Source: Bacillota bacterium
Lineage (GTDB): Bacteria > Bacillota > Clostridia > Lachnospirales > Lachnospiraceae
NCBI GenBank assembly: GCA_023414875.1
Contig: JAEZMV010000002.1
Coordinates: forward strand, 62,001-126,000
Reading direction: 5' to 3'
Length of the DNA stretch: 64,000 nt
A program made the position numbers and the translations under genes. Of the stretch, positions 52,965 through 62,647 are shown one piece after another (position 1 is the first letter of the stretch; every line of letters begins with the position of its first letter). The notes beneath the pieces were generated by a model. That model had not been told where the DNA came from, ran no database searches, and saw nothing but the letters and a program-made list of their open reading frames with translations.

Positions 52965-54317
52965 TTAGACTCCTAATGTAGGAGTAGCTCTAAATGCATT
53001 TTTAGTCTTGTCCATAACAACCTGCAGGTCACTTCCTGAATCAAGAACCGTATTTTGAACCGCTTCTCTTTCTATCAGTACTGTTACCACGTCAAGTACC
53101 TTCAAGTTATCAATGGCTAGCAAAGTGCTTACTTGCGCAGAGAAGCATGAATCAGCTGATTCTGCTTGTGCTTCTGTTGTTTTGGTAGTGGCAACTATAT
53201 GATTATTAGAAATATAATTACCTATCCCTGAAACAACATGTATGATTACTGGTGTTGCACCAGAGGGCTTGATATTTTGAGTGCTTATTGCTTCTGAGAT
53301 GTGATTAGCAGTGATAGAATTATTATTACCGCTAATATACAGAAGTCCATACAAATCATTTAAACCATTGTCGTATGCCAGCATAGGAGGCCAAGGTTCA
53401 TGGTCACGTAAAAAGTGATTGGAAGAAACCAAATTTTCCGAGCAGTTATCTTGAAGTATCAGCATTCCCGGATAAAACGAATGAAACCTATTACTGGTAA
53501 TCGTGGAACGTACCACGCCAGAAAAATGAACACTGCTTGTACCTCGCGGGAAAACATTGTTAGTAGTAACCAAAAGACCTCCATAATTTTGAGCATAAAT
53601 TGAATACCCTTTATATCCGGCCCCTATCAAATTATCCGTTATTTTTGATGCCTGCCCCATACCCCGTAGTTCTATACAGTTACCACACTCGGCAATGAAA
53701 TTATTATGTATAGCGATTGCATCTGAATTATAAGTAATAATTCCATGCTCCAAATACACTATCCCCATGCCTGTAATACGGAATGAGTCATTTGCACTTG
53801 CAATATAAATTCCTGTTTTACCATTAACATACGAATTTTCCGGGTCATTTTTTTCCGAACCATCGTCCACAAAATGCAGGCCGTCAATACAAAAGTCAGC
53901 AAACTCTACGGAGCTTATTCGGGGTTCCCCATTCCTCTTAACATAAAACGCTGCTCCGACACCTTCCTCATCCGCTTCTGTGTAGATATCTACAAGTATC
54001 CTGCTTCCTCCCGGCCACACTTCGTGCCATTTGGCCAATTCACTCTCCGGAGTATTAAAACGAATACTTGAAGATGTAAAACCATGTCCAGAACCTACAA
54101 TTTTTAAATAACTTATATCAATAACTACTTGGCTGATAAGATGATAATCACCCGGAGGGATATAGATCACTGCACCCGGTTTTCCTCCTTCATTCCTATC
54201 AGAATCCCATTGCTTGGTTTTAATCTCCTCAAGGATGCTATTGATTACCTCACCAATATCCTCATAAGGATTACCAACATGCCACTCTGTTACGTCATAA
54301 TAATTTTTACTAGCCAT
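52965..54317 (-). CDS. GH91 family enzyme: difructose-anhydride-III hydrolase or inulin fructotransferase
   Basis: A 450-residue right-handed beta-helix protein of the inulin fructotransferase family (GH91). Family blocks seen are GGKPGAVIYIPPGDYHL, VGSGHGFTSSSIRFN, ISSVEFADFCIDGLHF, VNGKTGIYIASANDSF, ECGNCIELRGMGQASKITD and HFLRDHEPW. Known secreted members turn inulin into difructose anhydride III; related cytoplasmic members in gut Clostridia hydrolyse that anhydride to inulobiose. This one has no signal peptide (MASKNYYDV after AGGAGG), so the intracellular hydrolase is favoured. It is the last gene of the fructan operon with fructokinase, GH32 and an ABC importer. Confidence 0.88.
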   Translation of the reverse strand: MASKNYYDVTEWHVGNPYEDIGEVINSILEEIKTKQWDSDRNEGGKPGAVIYIPPGDYHLISQVVIDISYLKIVGSGHGFTSSSIRFNTPESELAKWHEVWPGGSRILVDIYTEADEEGVGAAFYVKRNGEPRISSVEFADFCIDGLHFVDDGSEKNDPENSYVNGKTGIYIASANDSFRITGMGIVYLEHGIITYNSDAIAIHNNFIAECGNCIELRGMGQASKITDNLIGAGYKGYSIYAQNYGGLLVTTNNVFPRGTSSVHFSGVVRSTITSNRFHSFYPGMLILQDNCSENLVSSNHFLRDHEPWPPMLAYDNGLNDLYGLLYISGNNNSITANHISEAISTQNIKPSGATPVIIHVVSGIGNYISNNHIVATTKTTEAQAESADSCFSAQVSTLLAIDNLKVLDVVTVLIEREAVQNTVLDSGSDLQVVMDKTKNAFRATPTLGV

Positions 54318-54460
54318 TAAAAAATCCTCCTGCTATAAACCATAAATAAAATTTCGCACTGCTATATCGTAAGTCATAAGCATTAACGCTAACTTAATAA
54401 AAAGGATTCAATCTTCTTCTTTTTTCAACTTTGCTCTCAAAGATCCTCATAGATATATCT

Positions 54461-55327
54461 TTAAGCCTGCTTAGCAAGGTAATAAGAACCTATCAACCCA
54501 GCCTTCTGACCATTCTTAGGATAGATAATATAATCCTCCAGATCATCAAGAAGTACCGGATGATCCATGTAGCCATTCATATTCTTCTTAAATGCCTTTC
54601 GAATCTTAGGGAATAGATGCTTCTGCTGAGAAACACCACCACCAATTAATATGATCTCAGGCGATAGTATAAGACTAAAACTCATCAGCGCCTGCCCGAT
54701 ATAATCAGCTATGTAATCCCAAATCACATGATCCTCTTCCAGCAAGTGCCCTTTGATACCATATCTTGCCTCAATTGCTGGTCCGGCTATCATACCTTCC
54801 AAGCAATTTCCATGGGTTGGACAATGTCCTGCATAATCATCACCTTCTACAGGTCTAATCAACAGATGTCCCATTTCAGGGTGAGTCATACCGTAAAAGG
54901 TCTTGCCTTCAAGAACAAAGCCGGCACCTACACCTGTCCCTATCGTAATATATAACACGCTACGCTTTCCTTTACCATAACCCTCCATATACTCACCAAG
55001 GGCAGCAGCATTCACATCCGTATTTATTTTGATAGGTAAATCAAAACGCTCCTTCAGCGCCTTATATATGTTGAAATCCCGCCATGGAATCTTTGGTGTA
55101 TTCAAGATTTTTCCGTAATCATCACTATTAGGATTAATATCTATCGGTCCAAAAGATCCGATTCCAAAAGCGCATATATCTTTTCCACTAAAAAAGTCAA
55201 TCACAGTAGCCATGGTCACTTCAGGTGTTTCAGTCGCTATTGTTATTGTCTCCAATACTTTTCCATTATCATTCATTACTGCACAAACGAACTTAGTTCC
55301 GCCTGCTTCTATAACTCCATACATCAT
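54461..55327 (-). CDS. ROK-family fructokinase
   Basis: A 289-residue sugar kinase phosphorylating free fructose. It shows the phosphate motif EAGGTKFVCAV, catalytic Asp in NTDVNAAALGE, adenosine motif ITIGTGVGAGF, and the zinc motif GHCPTHGNCLEGM characteristic of ROK proteins. The ATG at 55327 has GGAGG six bases upstream; the apparent earlier start is a TTG. It follows GH32 by about 26 bp and would trap fructose released by GH32 and GH91. Confidence 0.92.
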   Translation of the reverse strand: MMYGVIEAGGTKFVCAVMNDNGKVLETITIATETPEVTMATVIDFFSGKDICAFGIGSFGPIDINPNSDDYGKILNTPKIPWRDFNIYKALKERFDLPIKINTDVNAAALGEYMEGYGKGKRSVLYITIGTGVGAGFVLEGKTFYGMTHPEMGHLLIRPVEGDDYAGHCPTHGNCLEGMIAGPAIEARYGIKGHLLEEDHVIWDYIADYIGQALMSFSLILSPEIILIGGGVSQQKHLFPKIRKAFKKNMNGYMDHPVLLDDLEDYIIYPKNGQKAGLIGSYYLAKQA

Positions 55328-55353
55328 GTATTCCTCCAACTAGACATCCATAT

Positions 55354-56835
55354 CTAAATACCGATATCCCATTTATCAATTGATTCAATCTCCAGCAATC
55401 CATCTGAATGGATTTCAACACCCGTACCTCTATCCATAGGAAAAACAGTATTACTGCTGACATACTTTCCACCTTCAATGAACACTTCAACCGTGCTGAC
55501 ATCCACAAAAATTTGAAGCCTTATTTTATCTTGTACATCTACATGGAATGTTCTAGATTCTACTTGATGATCCTCCCTGCCAATGATTTTCGATTTAGTG
55601 TTAGCTCTTGAAAACGTGAAGGTTCTTTCTTCACCTGAATATGTTAGATCCACACTCTCTTCATCACTTTTCAATAACTGGATCTTTAATGCTTTCGATG
55701 TTTTCATATTAACAGACAAATCCAGTTCGAAAGCGTTTCCTTCTATACCAGAAAGACTTAACGACCCATTCAGTTCAATATTTTTAAAGTTCACGTGATT
55801 AGTACGATATACTGTCAATTCTCTAGCCGGCTTCTGAACCAGTCTGCCATCAACAATACTTAACTCTCTTGGTATTGTCATAGAACAAGCCCAGCCATGT
55901 TTCATATCATCTGTAGGATAATTTCTTTCCCAGGTTTGCATCCAGCCAAGCATGACCCGTCTTCCATCCTGAGTCTCCACTGACTGAGGAGCATAAAAGT
56001 CCAGTCCATAGTCAATTTCATAAAAATTAGAACCAACAAACTCTGGCTTTTCCAAATCAAGTTCTCCAATAAAATACACCGCTGAATGAATATTGGAAAA
56101 CGCATCTCCTCTTTGTGGAAGATACATAGGTGAGATGGTAAAGACATCTTTTCCATCAACCCGAAACACATCAGGGCACTCCCACATTTCACCCACTTGA
56201 TTACGACTACAGCATAAAACCCCATGATAGGTCCAGTTATCCAGATTCTTTGATTTATAAACTAATATCTGTCCACTTCCGTCAATGCTACGATTTGCAA
56301 TAAGGCTATACCAAAGGTCACCAAATTTCATGATTTTCGGATCTCTAAAATCCTGATGATCCCCGAACCTTGGCACCATCTCTGTTGAAATTACCGGGTT
56401 ATTCTTCGACTTGGTATAGTTCACTCCATCATTACTATAAGCCATGCATTGCTGTTGAATATACTGTGATGTATTGTCCGGGCTCGGGTGAAGATGACTG
56501 GTATACATCAGCACATGGCGGTCTCCATCTACAATACCCGTTCCCGAAAAACATCCATTCTTGTCATAGTCCTGATCCGGAGCAAGAGCAATGGGCAACC
56601 ATTCCCAGTCAACTAAATCTTTACTCTTCACATGAGCCCAATGCATCGGTCCCCATTTAGTAAAATAAGGGTGATATTGATAAAATAGGTGATATTCACC
56701 GTTATAATAACTAAAACCATTTGGATCATTCATCCATCCGAAGGGTGGAATTACATGAAATTTGGGTCTATAAGCCGTCTTCACTTCTTTACTGTATTGC
56801 TCAACGAAACTGTTGGCTAAATCTAGTCTGTTCAT
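55354..56835 (-). CDS. GH32 beta-fructosidase (sucrose/inulo-oligosaccharide hydrolase)
   Basis: A 493-residue glycoside hydrolase. The nucleophile is in WMNDPNG (about 34), the stabiliser in FRDPKIM and the acid/base Glu in WECPDVF. A beta-propeller is followed by a C-terminal beta-sandwich (from about 350). It has no signal peptide, so it works on oligosaccharides already imported. Because import here is by ABC transporter rather than PTS, the substrate is probably unphosphorylated sucrose, short inulin-type oligomers or inulobiose. AGAGG precedes the ATG. Confidence 0.93.
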   Translation of the reverse strand: MNRLDLANSFVEQYSKEVKTAYRPKFHVIPPFGWMNDPNGFSYYNGEYHLFYQYHPYFTKWGPMHWAHVKSKDLVDWEWLPIALAPDQDYDKNGCFSGTGIVDGDRHVLMYTSHLHPSPDNTSQYIQQQCMAYSNDGVNYTKSKNNPVISTEMVPRFGDHQDFRDPKIMKFGDLWYSLIANRSIDGSGQILVYKSKNLDNWTYHGVLCCSRNQVGEMWECPDVFRVDGKDVFTISPMYLPQRGDAFSNIHSAVYFIGELDLEKPEFVGSNFYEIDYGLDFYAPQSVETQDGRRVMLGWMQTWERNYPTDDMKHGWACSMTIPRELSIVDGRLVQKPARELTVYRTNHVNFKNIELNGSLSLSGIEGNAFELDLSVNMKTSKALKIQLLKSDEESVDLTYSGEERTFTFSRANTKSKIIGREDHQVESRTFHVDVQDKIRLQIFVDVSTVEVFIEGGKYVSSNTVFPMDRGTGVEIHSDGLLEIESIDKWDIGI

Positions 56836-56853
56836 TCATTTCCTCTTTCTTAA

Positions 56854-57678
56854 CTACTTTATTGATCCGGATGTCATACCGCTAACAATATACTTCTGTG
56901 CAAATAATGATATAAGGATGATTGGAAAACTATACAGGAATGCACCTGCCATCATCGGCCCTAAGTCATAATTATAAGAATTGACAAATTCACTTATTGC
57001 TACAGTAAAAGTTTTTGCTTTAACACTAGTCAGTAGAAGGGCAATAAGAAAATCATTTAACGACAGGAAAAGGGTAAAAATTGCCGCTGAGGAAATTCCA
57101 GGCATGACTATCGGTAAGATGATTTTTCTAAAGGTTGCAAAGTTACTTGCTCCATCTATCGCTGCTGCTTCATCGATGGAAATTGGAATACTTGAATAAA
57201 AACTGATCATCATCCATATAACAAAGGGAATATTAATGGCTGCATAAACTAAAACCAGTGCAAGCTTTGTATCATAAATACCCAGGTCCATAACGATTTC
57301 ATAGATTGGAACTGCAATACTGGATATAGGAATCATCTTCATCATTAACACGATGACCATGAGCAACACAGTTAGTTTTTTGCCAGTCGCCCTGGCAATA
57401 GCATATGCAGATAAAGCGCCCAGAAAAACAGCAATAAATGTAGAAAGCACTGCCGTTGACAGGCTATTGAATATATACTTAGAGAACGGCATACGCTCAA
57501 ACATTGCTCTAAAGCTTTCTAAAGATAATTTAGTCGGAAAAAACTTAACTGGTGTTGAGAAAACTTCTTGGCTTGCTTTAAAGGCTGAGGAGATTAGGTA
57601 AAAGTATGGAAACAGCCAGAATACCATTAGGAAAACGGCTAATACAATGACAAAATTTCTCTTAATATTTTTCTTCAT
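56854..57678 (-). CDS. MalG-type carbohydrate ABC transporter permease
   Basis: A 274-residue permease with six membrane segments and the EAA loop (EAAAIDGASNFATFRKIILP). The ATG at 57678 is chosen because GGAGG lies nine bases upstream and the gene then starts 2 bp after the partner's stop. It works with the MalF-type protein and the lipoprotein encoded upstream. No ATPase gene is present, which fits use of a shared MsmK-type ATPase. Confidence 0.93.
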   Translation of the reverse strand: MKKNIKRNFVIVLAVFLMVFWLFPYFYLISSAFKASQEVFSTPVKFFPTKLSLESFRAMFERMPFSKYIFNSLSTAVLSTFIAVFLGALSAYAIARATGKKLTVLLMVIVLMMKMIPISSIAVPIYEIVMDLGIYDTKLALVLVYAAINIPFVIWMMISFYSSIPISIDEAAAIDGASNFATFRKIILPIVMPGISSAAIFTLFLSLNDFLIALLLTSVKAKTFTVAISEFVNSYNYDLGPMMAGAFLYSFPIILISLFAQKYIVSGMTSGSIK

Positions 57679-57680
57679 CG

Positions 57681-58556
57681 TTATTTGCCTCCTTTTGGCT
57701 GTCGCCACATATTCCGTAGAAATATCAACGTAAAAACAACAAAGAACAGAATAAAAATCATGGCCATAGCAGAAGCATAACCTGTATGGCTATATTTAAC
57801 TAAGGTTTTATATATCACCGTACTGATCACAGTAACCTGCTCATCAACCATAACATAAATAATATCAAAAGTTCTTGCAGCATCAATTAAACGAATGGAG
57901 ATCGCGGTTAAAATAACCGGCATGATTACCGGAAATTTAATAAAAAATATGTTCTGATAGAAATTAACACCATCAAGTTTCGCCGCTTCCAGGATAGTCT
58001 CATCAATACTCTGGAGTCCTGCAATAAACATTAGCATCATAAATGGCACGGTTAGCCAAATATCTGCTACGATGGCTGCTGAAAGTGCCAAATTCTTATC
58101 GGCTAACCAAGTAATCGTATCCGTACCCTGAAGAATTCCCAGATTCCTTAATATCTGATTAATGATACCAAAGTTCGAGTTGAACATAAGGCGCCAAGTC
58201 AAACCAGAAATCAATGGTGCAACCATAAGAGGTGCTAACATTAAAGATCTAACTATTTTGCTACCTGGGAAATCTTTTACTAATACAAGGGCCAACGCCA
58301 TGCCAATGATGGTCTCAAGGGTTACGGCCACTGCTACATATATAAACGTATTTTTCAACGGTATGAGAAAACTTTCATCTGTAAACGCCTTTATATAATT
58401 ATCAAAACCAACGAATAGTTTTTCATTGGTGTAAATGTCGAATTCAAAAAAACTATCCATAGCCATCTTAATTATCGGATAGATCAAAAATATAGTCATG
58501 AATATCGCACCGGGTAAAAAGAATAATAACAGTGTTTTTCTAGATACTAATCTCAT
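57681..58556 (-). CDS. MalF-type carbohydrate ABC transporter permease
   Basis: A 291-residue permease with six membrane segments and the EAA loop (EAAKLDGVNFYQNIFFIKFP). AAGGAG precedes the ATG. It follows the binding-protein gene by about 80 bp. It is part of the fructan or difructose-anhydride importer. Confidence 0.94.
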   Translation of the reverse strand: MRLVSRKTLLLFFLPGAIFMTIFLIYPIIKMAMDSFFEFDIYTNEKLFVGFDNYIKAFTDESFLIPLKNTFIYVAVAVTLETIIGMALALVLVKDFPGSKIVRSLMLAPLMVAPLISGLTWRLMFNSNFGIINQILRNLGILQGTDTITWLADKNLALSAAIVADIWLTVPFMMLMFIAGLQSIDETILEAAKLDGVNFYQNIFFIKFPVIMPVILTAISIRLIDAARTFDIIYVMVDEQVTVISTVIYKTLVKYSHTGYASAMAMIFILFFVVFTLIFLRNMWRQPKGGK

Positions 58557-58637
58557 CTAATTTCTCCTTAATTCTGTGATGACTTTAGTACAGCGCGCTA
58601 AAAGCACGCTGTACTAAGAATCATGTATAAATTGTTA

Positions 58638-59945
58638 CTATTTGATAATAGCTTCAATTTTTGCTTTTGCATCAGCCATTGCTGCTTCTGCCGTTACTTC
58701 ACCTGCAATCGCGCTGTGAACTGCATTACCAAGAATTTGCTCAATTTCAGTCCAGTAAGGTGTGTTTGGTCTGTTGCCCGAAGCTTTGGAACCTAATGTA
58801 TCTAATACTGCCTTAAGGTGTTCATTACCTTCAATCTTAGAATACTCTTCATATACAGAGGTTCTTCCTGCAATTTTTAGCGATGCTTCCATGTAGTCGC
58901 CATTATGTTCATACATAAACTTAAGGTATTCAACCGCAAGTTCTTTGTTCTTTGAATCTTTAAGTACTACTTCGTACCAAGGGCCTGTAGTCGCTCCAAC
59001 ACCTGCGCTACCACCGATCATAGGTGCTACACTAACATCGCCACCTAATGTTTCTTTTGCGCTCGGATAGAAATGTGACCAATTAAGCATCATCGCTAAT
59101 TGACCGTTATTGAAGTAGTTGATAACTTCACCGGAAGCATTTGAAAGTGAGTCAGCAGGAACACTTCCAGCATCAAATTGAGCCTTCATAAAGTTGATTG
59201 CATCTACGTAAGCTTGCTCATCAATAACAACTTTGTCACCATCAAGAACCAATGGACCGGCGCCAGCCTGTGATGCGTGATCAAGCCATGAACATACTGT
59301 ATCACCACTGTTTGCTCCATATACTGCTGTACCGAAGAAGTTATTGCTAGTATCTGTGAAGAACGCTGCAACGTCCAAATACTGATCCCATGTAGTGGGA
59401 ACTGTTAAGTCATAGCCGTATTCAGCTTTAAAATCAGCCTTGTTCTGCTCATCTTCAAAATAGCTTGTACGATACATTAGCACTTTGGAGTTAATCCACA
59501 TTGGCATACCCAGGACTTCACCGTCTATTGTACCACCATCAAGCATAGTTGGTAAGAAGTCTGCTGTCATATCATCAGTGATGTAACTGTTAAGTGGCTC
59601 TATACCTCTTTTAAAGGCTGAAAGCCAAAGAACGTCTAATGTGGCAACATCGTGAACGATGTTTCCAGACTTAATCTCTGTACTAAGCTTGTCAAATATA
59701 CCTGTGTACGGAACAGGGTCTACAACAATCGTTACTCCTGGATTCTTCGCTTCGAATTCAGCTGCAGTCGACTTAGCAACAAGTTCACCCGGACTTCCCG
59801 CTTCACAAAGGATAGTTAAGGTTCTTTTTTCAACTTTCGAAGTATCGTCACCCTTGTCAGTACTTCCAGTGTCCTCTTTTTTGCTACATGCTACAAGTGA
59901 CAGAACTAATACCAGTGTTACAAGTAGTGCAAGTAATTTTTTCAT
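58638..59945 (-). CDS. extracellular solute-binding lipoprotein, family 1
   Basis: A 435-residue lipoprotein with signal peptide and lipobox LVAC (Cys about 19), an acidic Ser/Thr linker, then a family-1 sugar-binding fold beginning near RTLTILCEAGSPGEL. The end (AGEVTAEAAMADAKAKIEAI) is typical. The ATG at 59945 has GGGAGG upstream; the 31-codon extension is rejected. It is the first gene of the operon, 150 nt behind a strong promoter with an operator. The ligand is predicted to be a fructose-containing oligosaccharide or difructose anhydride from the enzymes encoded downstream. Confidence 0.93.
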   Translation of the reverse strand: MKKLLALLVTLVLVLSLVACSKKEDTGSTDKGDDTSKVEKRTLTILCEAGSPGELVAKSTAAEFEAKNPGVTIVVDPVPYTGIFDKLSTEIKSGNIVHDVATLDVLWLSAFKRGIEPLNSYITDDMTADFLPTMLDGGTIDGEVLGMPMWINSKVLMYRTSYFEDEQNKADFKAEYGYDLTVPTTWDQYLDVAAFFTDTSNNFFGTAVYGANSGDTVCSWLDHASQAGAGPLVLDGDKVVIDEQAYVDAINFMKAQFDAGSVPADSLSNASGEVINYFNNGQLAMMLNWSHFYPSAKETLGGDVSVAPMIGGSAGVGATTGPWYEVVLKDSKNKELAVEYLKFMYEHNGDYMEASLKIAGRTSVYEEYSKIEGNEHLKAVLDTLGSKASGNRPNTPYWTEIEQILGNAVHSAIAGEVTAEAAMADAKAKIEAIIK

Positions 59946-60102
59946 TATATCCTCCCATATCATTAATTGTTTTGTAAGTATAAAATCCCTTCTATACTTA
60001 CTGGTTCTGTTGTTGAGAGAGGTCAGTAGATGCATCAACCTGGCAGTAATGATGCAGTCCTTTACCCTCAGTTACTTAATATTGTTCATCTTTACATTTC
60101 AA

Positions 60103-60141
60103 ATCATAGCATCAATAAAAATAAATGTCAAGCGTTTTCAT
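60103..60141 (-). promoter_or_regulatory. fructan operon promoter with overlapping LacI/CcpA-type operator
   Basis: On the minus strand, TTGACA (60126-60131), a 17-bp spacer, then TATGAT (60103-60108). ATGAAAACGCTTGACA overlaps the -35 box; this resembles cre sites and LacI-family operators with a central CG. The repressor encoded at 60604, or CcpA, would block polymerase binding here. A second TTTTCATTC-type copy lies near 60309. Confidence 0.7.
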
Positions 60142-60352
60142 TCGTTTTTTACACTTTTTTGTCACAACGTATTTAATTGCAAGGTGTAATAATATGTAAT
60201 TTTCACATAAACCCTCTATTTTACAAGTTCCGAGTTATTACTTTTGCATTATTTAAGTAGTTTCAGTATATTTATACTACTAATAAGTTTATGTGTTATG
60301 AAAATTATTTTCATTCATTTTACAAACTTGAGTGATTATTTTCATAAATTGA

Positions 60353-60382
60353 TTGCATTCTCATTTACTACTATGCTATAAT
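60353..60382 (+). promoter_or_regulatory. possible promoter of the LacI-type gene
   Basis: TTGCAT (60353-60358), an 18-bp spacer, TATAAT (60377-60382). It leaves a leader of about 215 nt before the ATG, with a small AGCAC/GTGCT stem. The 658-bp intergenic region otherwise shows only AT-rich DNA. Confidence 0.5.
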
Positions 60383-60603
60383 TGTCATATAACATCTCGG
60401 AATTTAGCACATTGCCGTGCTTATAAAGATTGATAACAGAATATTGGTAGTACAGCGAAAAAAGAAGAAAAATTATACATGAGAAATAGAAACAGCGGTT
60501 TCTATGCTATAAAATGAAAATGTCACATAATCGGAATCGATGGCGAAGACATCTTTATGCTTGCTTTTTCCATTTTTGATTTTCTAAATTAGGAGGATAC
60601 ATA

Positions 60604-61599
60604 ATGAATCGTGTGAAACTAGAAGACATCGCCAGCCTTTCCGGCGTTTCCATAACAACAGTCTCAAGATACTTCAACAAACCGAATAAGATATCACTAA
60701 AGACCAGAGAACGCATCGAAGATTCTATTAAAACATTGAATTACACAAAGGATAACTTTGCAAAAATGCTGTCAACAGGTGAATCCAGCCTCATTGGTAT
60801 AATATTACCAAGTCTTCACCTATCTTTTTATAGCGAATTTCTCTACAGTACCATTAATTACTGTAAAGAAAAAGATTATAATGTCATCGTCTATACCTCT
60901 GATTCCTCCTCAGAAGAAGAAAAGAATCTCATCAATTCTCTATTGTCCTACAGAATCCGAGGTTTGATTCTGCTCTCTCATATGCTCTCCCCTGCCGAAA
61001 TCGAAGAGCTGACCGTCCCTGTTATCACAATTGAGCGAACAGGTGGGAACTATAAGCAGATCAACTCCGATAATTTTACCGGCGGGAGACTGGCTGCCGA
61101 ATTACTTATCAAGAACAAATGTGAGGTATTCATCCATATCAATAATGGACTTCATATTGATTGGCCTTCTTACAAAAGAATTCTTGGATTCGAACTCCTT
61201 CTTCAGAATCTGACTTATGAAAAGTTCATAGAAGAGGATCTGACAAACACTCTCAGCGACATAGCTTTTGAGAAGATGACAGAAATACTCAACTCAATTA
61301 TTACTTCTTACCCAAATAAAAAGATTGGTGTCTTTTGTTCAAACGACAACATCGCAAACCTGCTCCAAAAGGTTTGTCTAGTCAACCACGTCAACATCCC
61401 AGAACAGATTGAAATTATCGGTTATGACAACGCCCCGATATCTGATATATCCCCTCTGCCGATTACCTCTGTTTCTCAGAACATCAACCTGATGGCAAAG
61501 ATAGCTGTGGATTCAATAGACAATTACGACAGAATCGAAAGCATCATTCCTGCAACCCTAGTCGAGAAAGCCACAACAACCAAATTTAATAACAAGTAG
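60604..61599 (+). CDS. LacI-family transcriptional regulator
   Basis: A 331-residue repressor with the HTH at residues 4-25 (LEDIASLSGVSITTVSRYFN), a hinge helix, and a periplasmic-binding-type sensor domain (SLIGIILPSLHLSFYSEFLY and later GYDNAPISDISPLPITSV). AGGAGG precedes the ATG. It is divergent from the fructan operon, whose promoter carries a matching operator. It most likely represses that operon until the imported sugar or a product is present. It ends in a strong terminator. Confidence 0.94.
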   Translation: MNRVKLEDIASLSGVSITTVSRYFNKPNKISLKTRERIEDSIKTLNYTKDNFAKMLSTGESSLIGIILPSLHLSFYSEFLYSTINYCKEKDYNVIVYTSDSSSEEEKNLINSLLSYRIRGLILLSHMLSPAEIEELTVPVITIERTGGNYKQINSDNFTGGRLAAELLIKNKCEVFIHINNGLHIDWPSYKRILGFELLLQNLTYEKFIEEDLTNTLSDIAFEKMTEILNSIITSYPNKKIGVFCSNDNIANLLQKVCLVNHVNIPEQIEIIGYDNAPISDISPLPITSVSQNINLMAKIAVDSIDNYDRIESIIPATLVEKATTTKFNNK

Positions 61600-61657
61600 G
61601 GTCCAGTCTTTGTATATTCGGCAATAGGCAAACCTTTTTTCCGTTATCCGCTGTAAT

Positions 61658-61701
61658 AAAAAGTAGCAATGGCACTTATCTTGGTGCTACTGCTACTTTT
61701 T
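61658..61701. terminator. bidirectional rho-independent terminator
   Basis: AAAAAGTAGCA (61658-61668) pairs perfectly with TGCTACTTTTT (61691-61701), with an inner GCAC/GTGC stem. U-tracts in both directions serve the LacI-type gene and the HAD gene. Confidence 0.9.
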
Positions 61702-61774
61702 CGTAAACATTTTTATAAGGAATAAGGGAAGAATAATCACAAGCTCATTGGTGATAGCAATTCCTACCGGAAAA

Positions 61775-62581
61775 TCAATGAAACATATGATGGAACTTTT
61801 TCTTATCATAACATAATAGCTTTAAGATGCTTTCCACTTGATCAGTCCGATACTGACATGAACCCTTCACCTCTTCCGGGGAATGATTCATCGCAAATCC
61901 ATAACCCACATAATTCAGCATTTCTATATCATTATATTCATCTCCAAAAGCCATACAATTACTTGGAGGAATTTCCAATTTTCTTAATAATTCTTCAAGT
62001 GCCTTCCCTTTGTTAGAGTTTTTTGGTGTGAAATCCAACCATTTTGGGCTTGAGGTTACCACTGTTAATTGATCAGCAAACTGCCTTTGCCAATCATAGA
62101 CACTAGCTCCGATTTTGTTTCTTTCATAGATGGATATCTTTAGGAACTCATCCTCTACCGATAAAACATCATCTACAATAGCAACGTTGTTTTTCATTAC
62201 ATTCTTAATTAGATTGCAGAAATATTCCGATTTTGGCTGAATGTACGATATATCTTCTCCTGACAATAGAATCTCCGCTGATGCGTTCTTCCATATAGCC
62301 TGTAAAACTTCTTTGGCCAGCTCCTTAGCAATACTTCTTTTGTACAATACCTCCCCTTGATAAACAACAAGGCTACCATTCTCACAGATATATGCGATTT
62401 GATCCTGAATAGGTTCAAACATTCTACGTATATTTGAATACTGACGTCCGCTGGCAGCAACAAATAGAATATGATGTTTATTTATTAATTCTTTAATTAG
62501 GGTGATTGTCGTAGGTTCCAACTGCTGACACCCTTTGGGTAATAAAGTCCCGTCTAGATCACTGACAATAATCTTTATCAT
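61775..62581 (-). CDS. Cof-type HAD-IIB phosphatase
   Basis: A 268-residue haloacid-dehalogenase-fold phosphatase. Motif I is DLDGTLL (residues 8-14), motif II Ser is in VAASGRQYSN, and the motif III/IV region is FGDEYNDIEMLNYVG, with the C2 cap of Cof proteins between. It would remove phosphate from a sugar phosphate or flavin-type cofactor. GGAGGG precedes the ATG. It lies downstream of the DeoR-type gene on the same strand and may be co-expressed with it. Confidence 0.92.
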   Translation of the reverse strand: MIKIIVSDLDGTLLPKGCQQLEPTTITLIKELINKHHILFVAASGRQYSNIRRMFEPIQDQIAYICENGSLVVYQGEVLYKRSIAKELAKEVLQAIWKNASAEILLSGEDISYIQPKSEYFCNLIKNVMKNNVAIVDDVLSVEDEFLKISIYERNKIGASVYDWQRQFADQLTVVTSSPKWLDFTPKNSNKGKALEELLRKLEIPPSNCMAFGDEYNDIEMLNYVGYGFAMNHSPEEVKGSCQYRTDQVESILKLLCYDKKKFHHMFH

Positions 62582-62647
62582 TCCAGCCCTCCGAGTTTTA
62601 CCATTGTAGCCTTTATCGTGTTTGCAATTTAAATCTATACTATAGCT

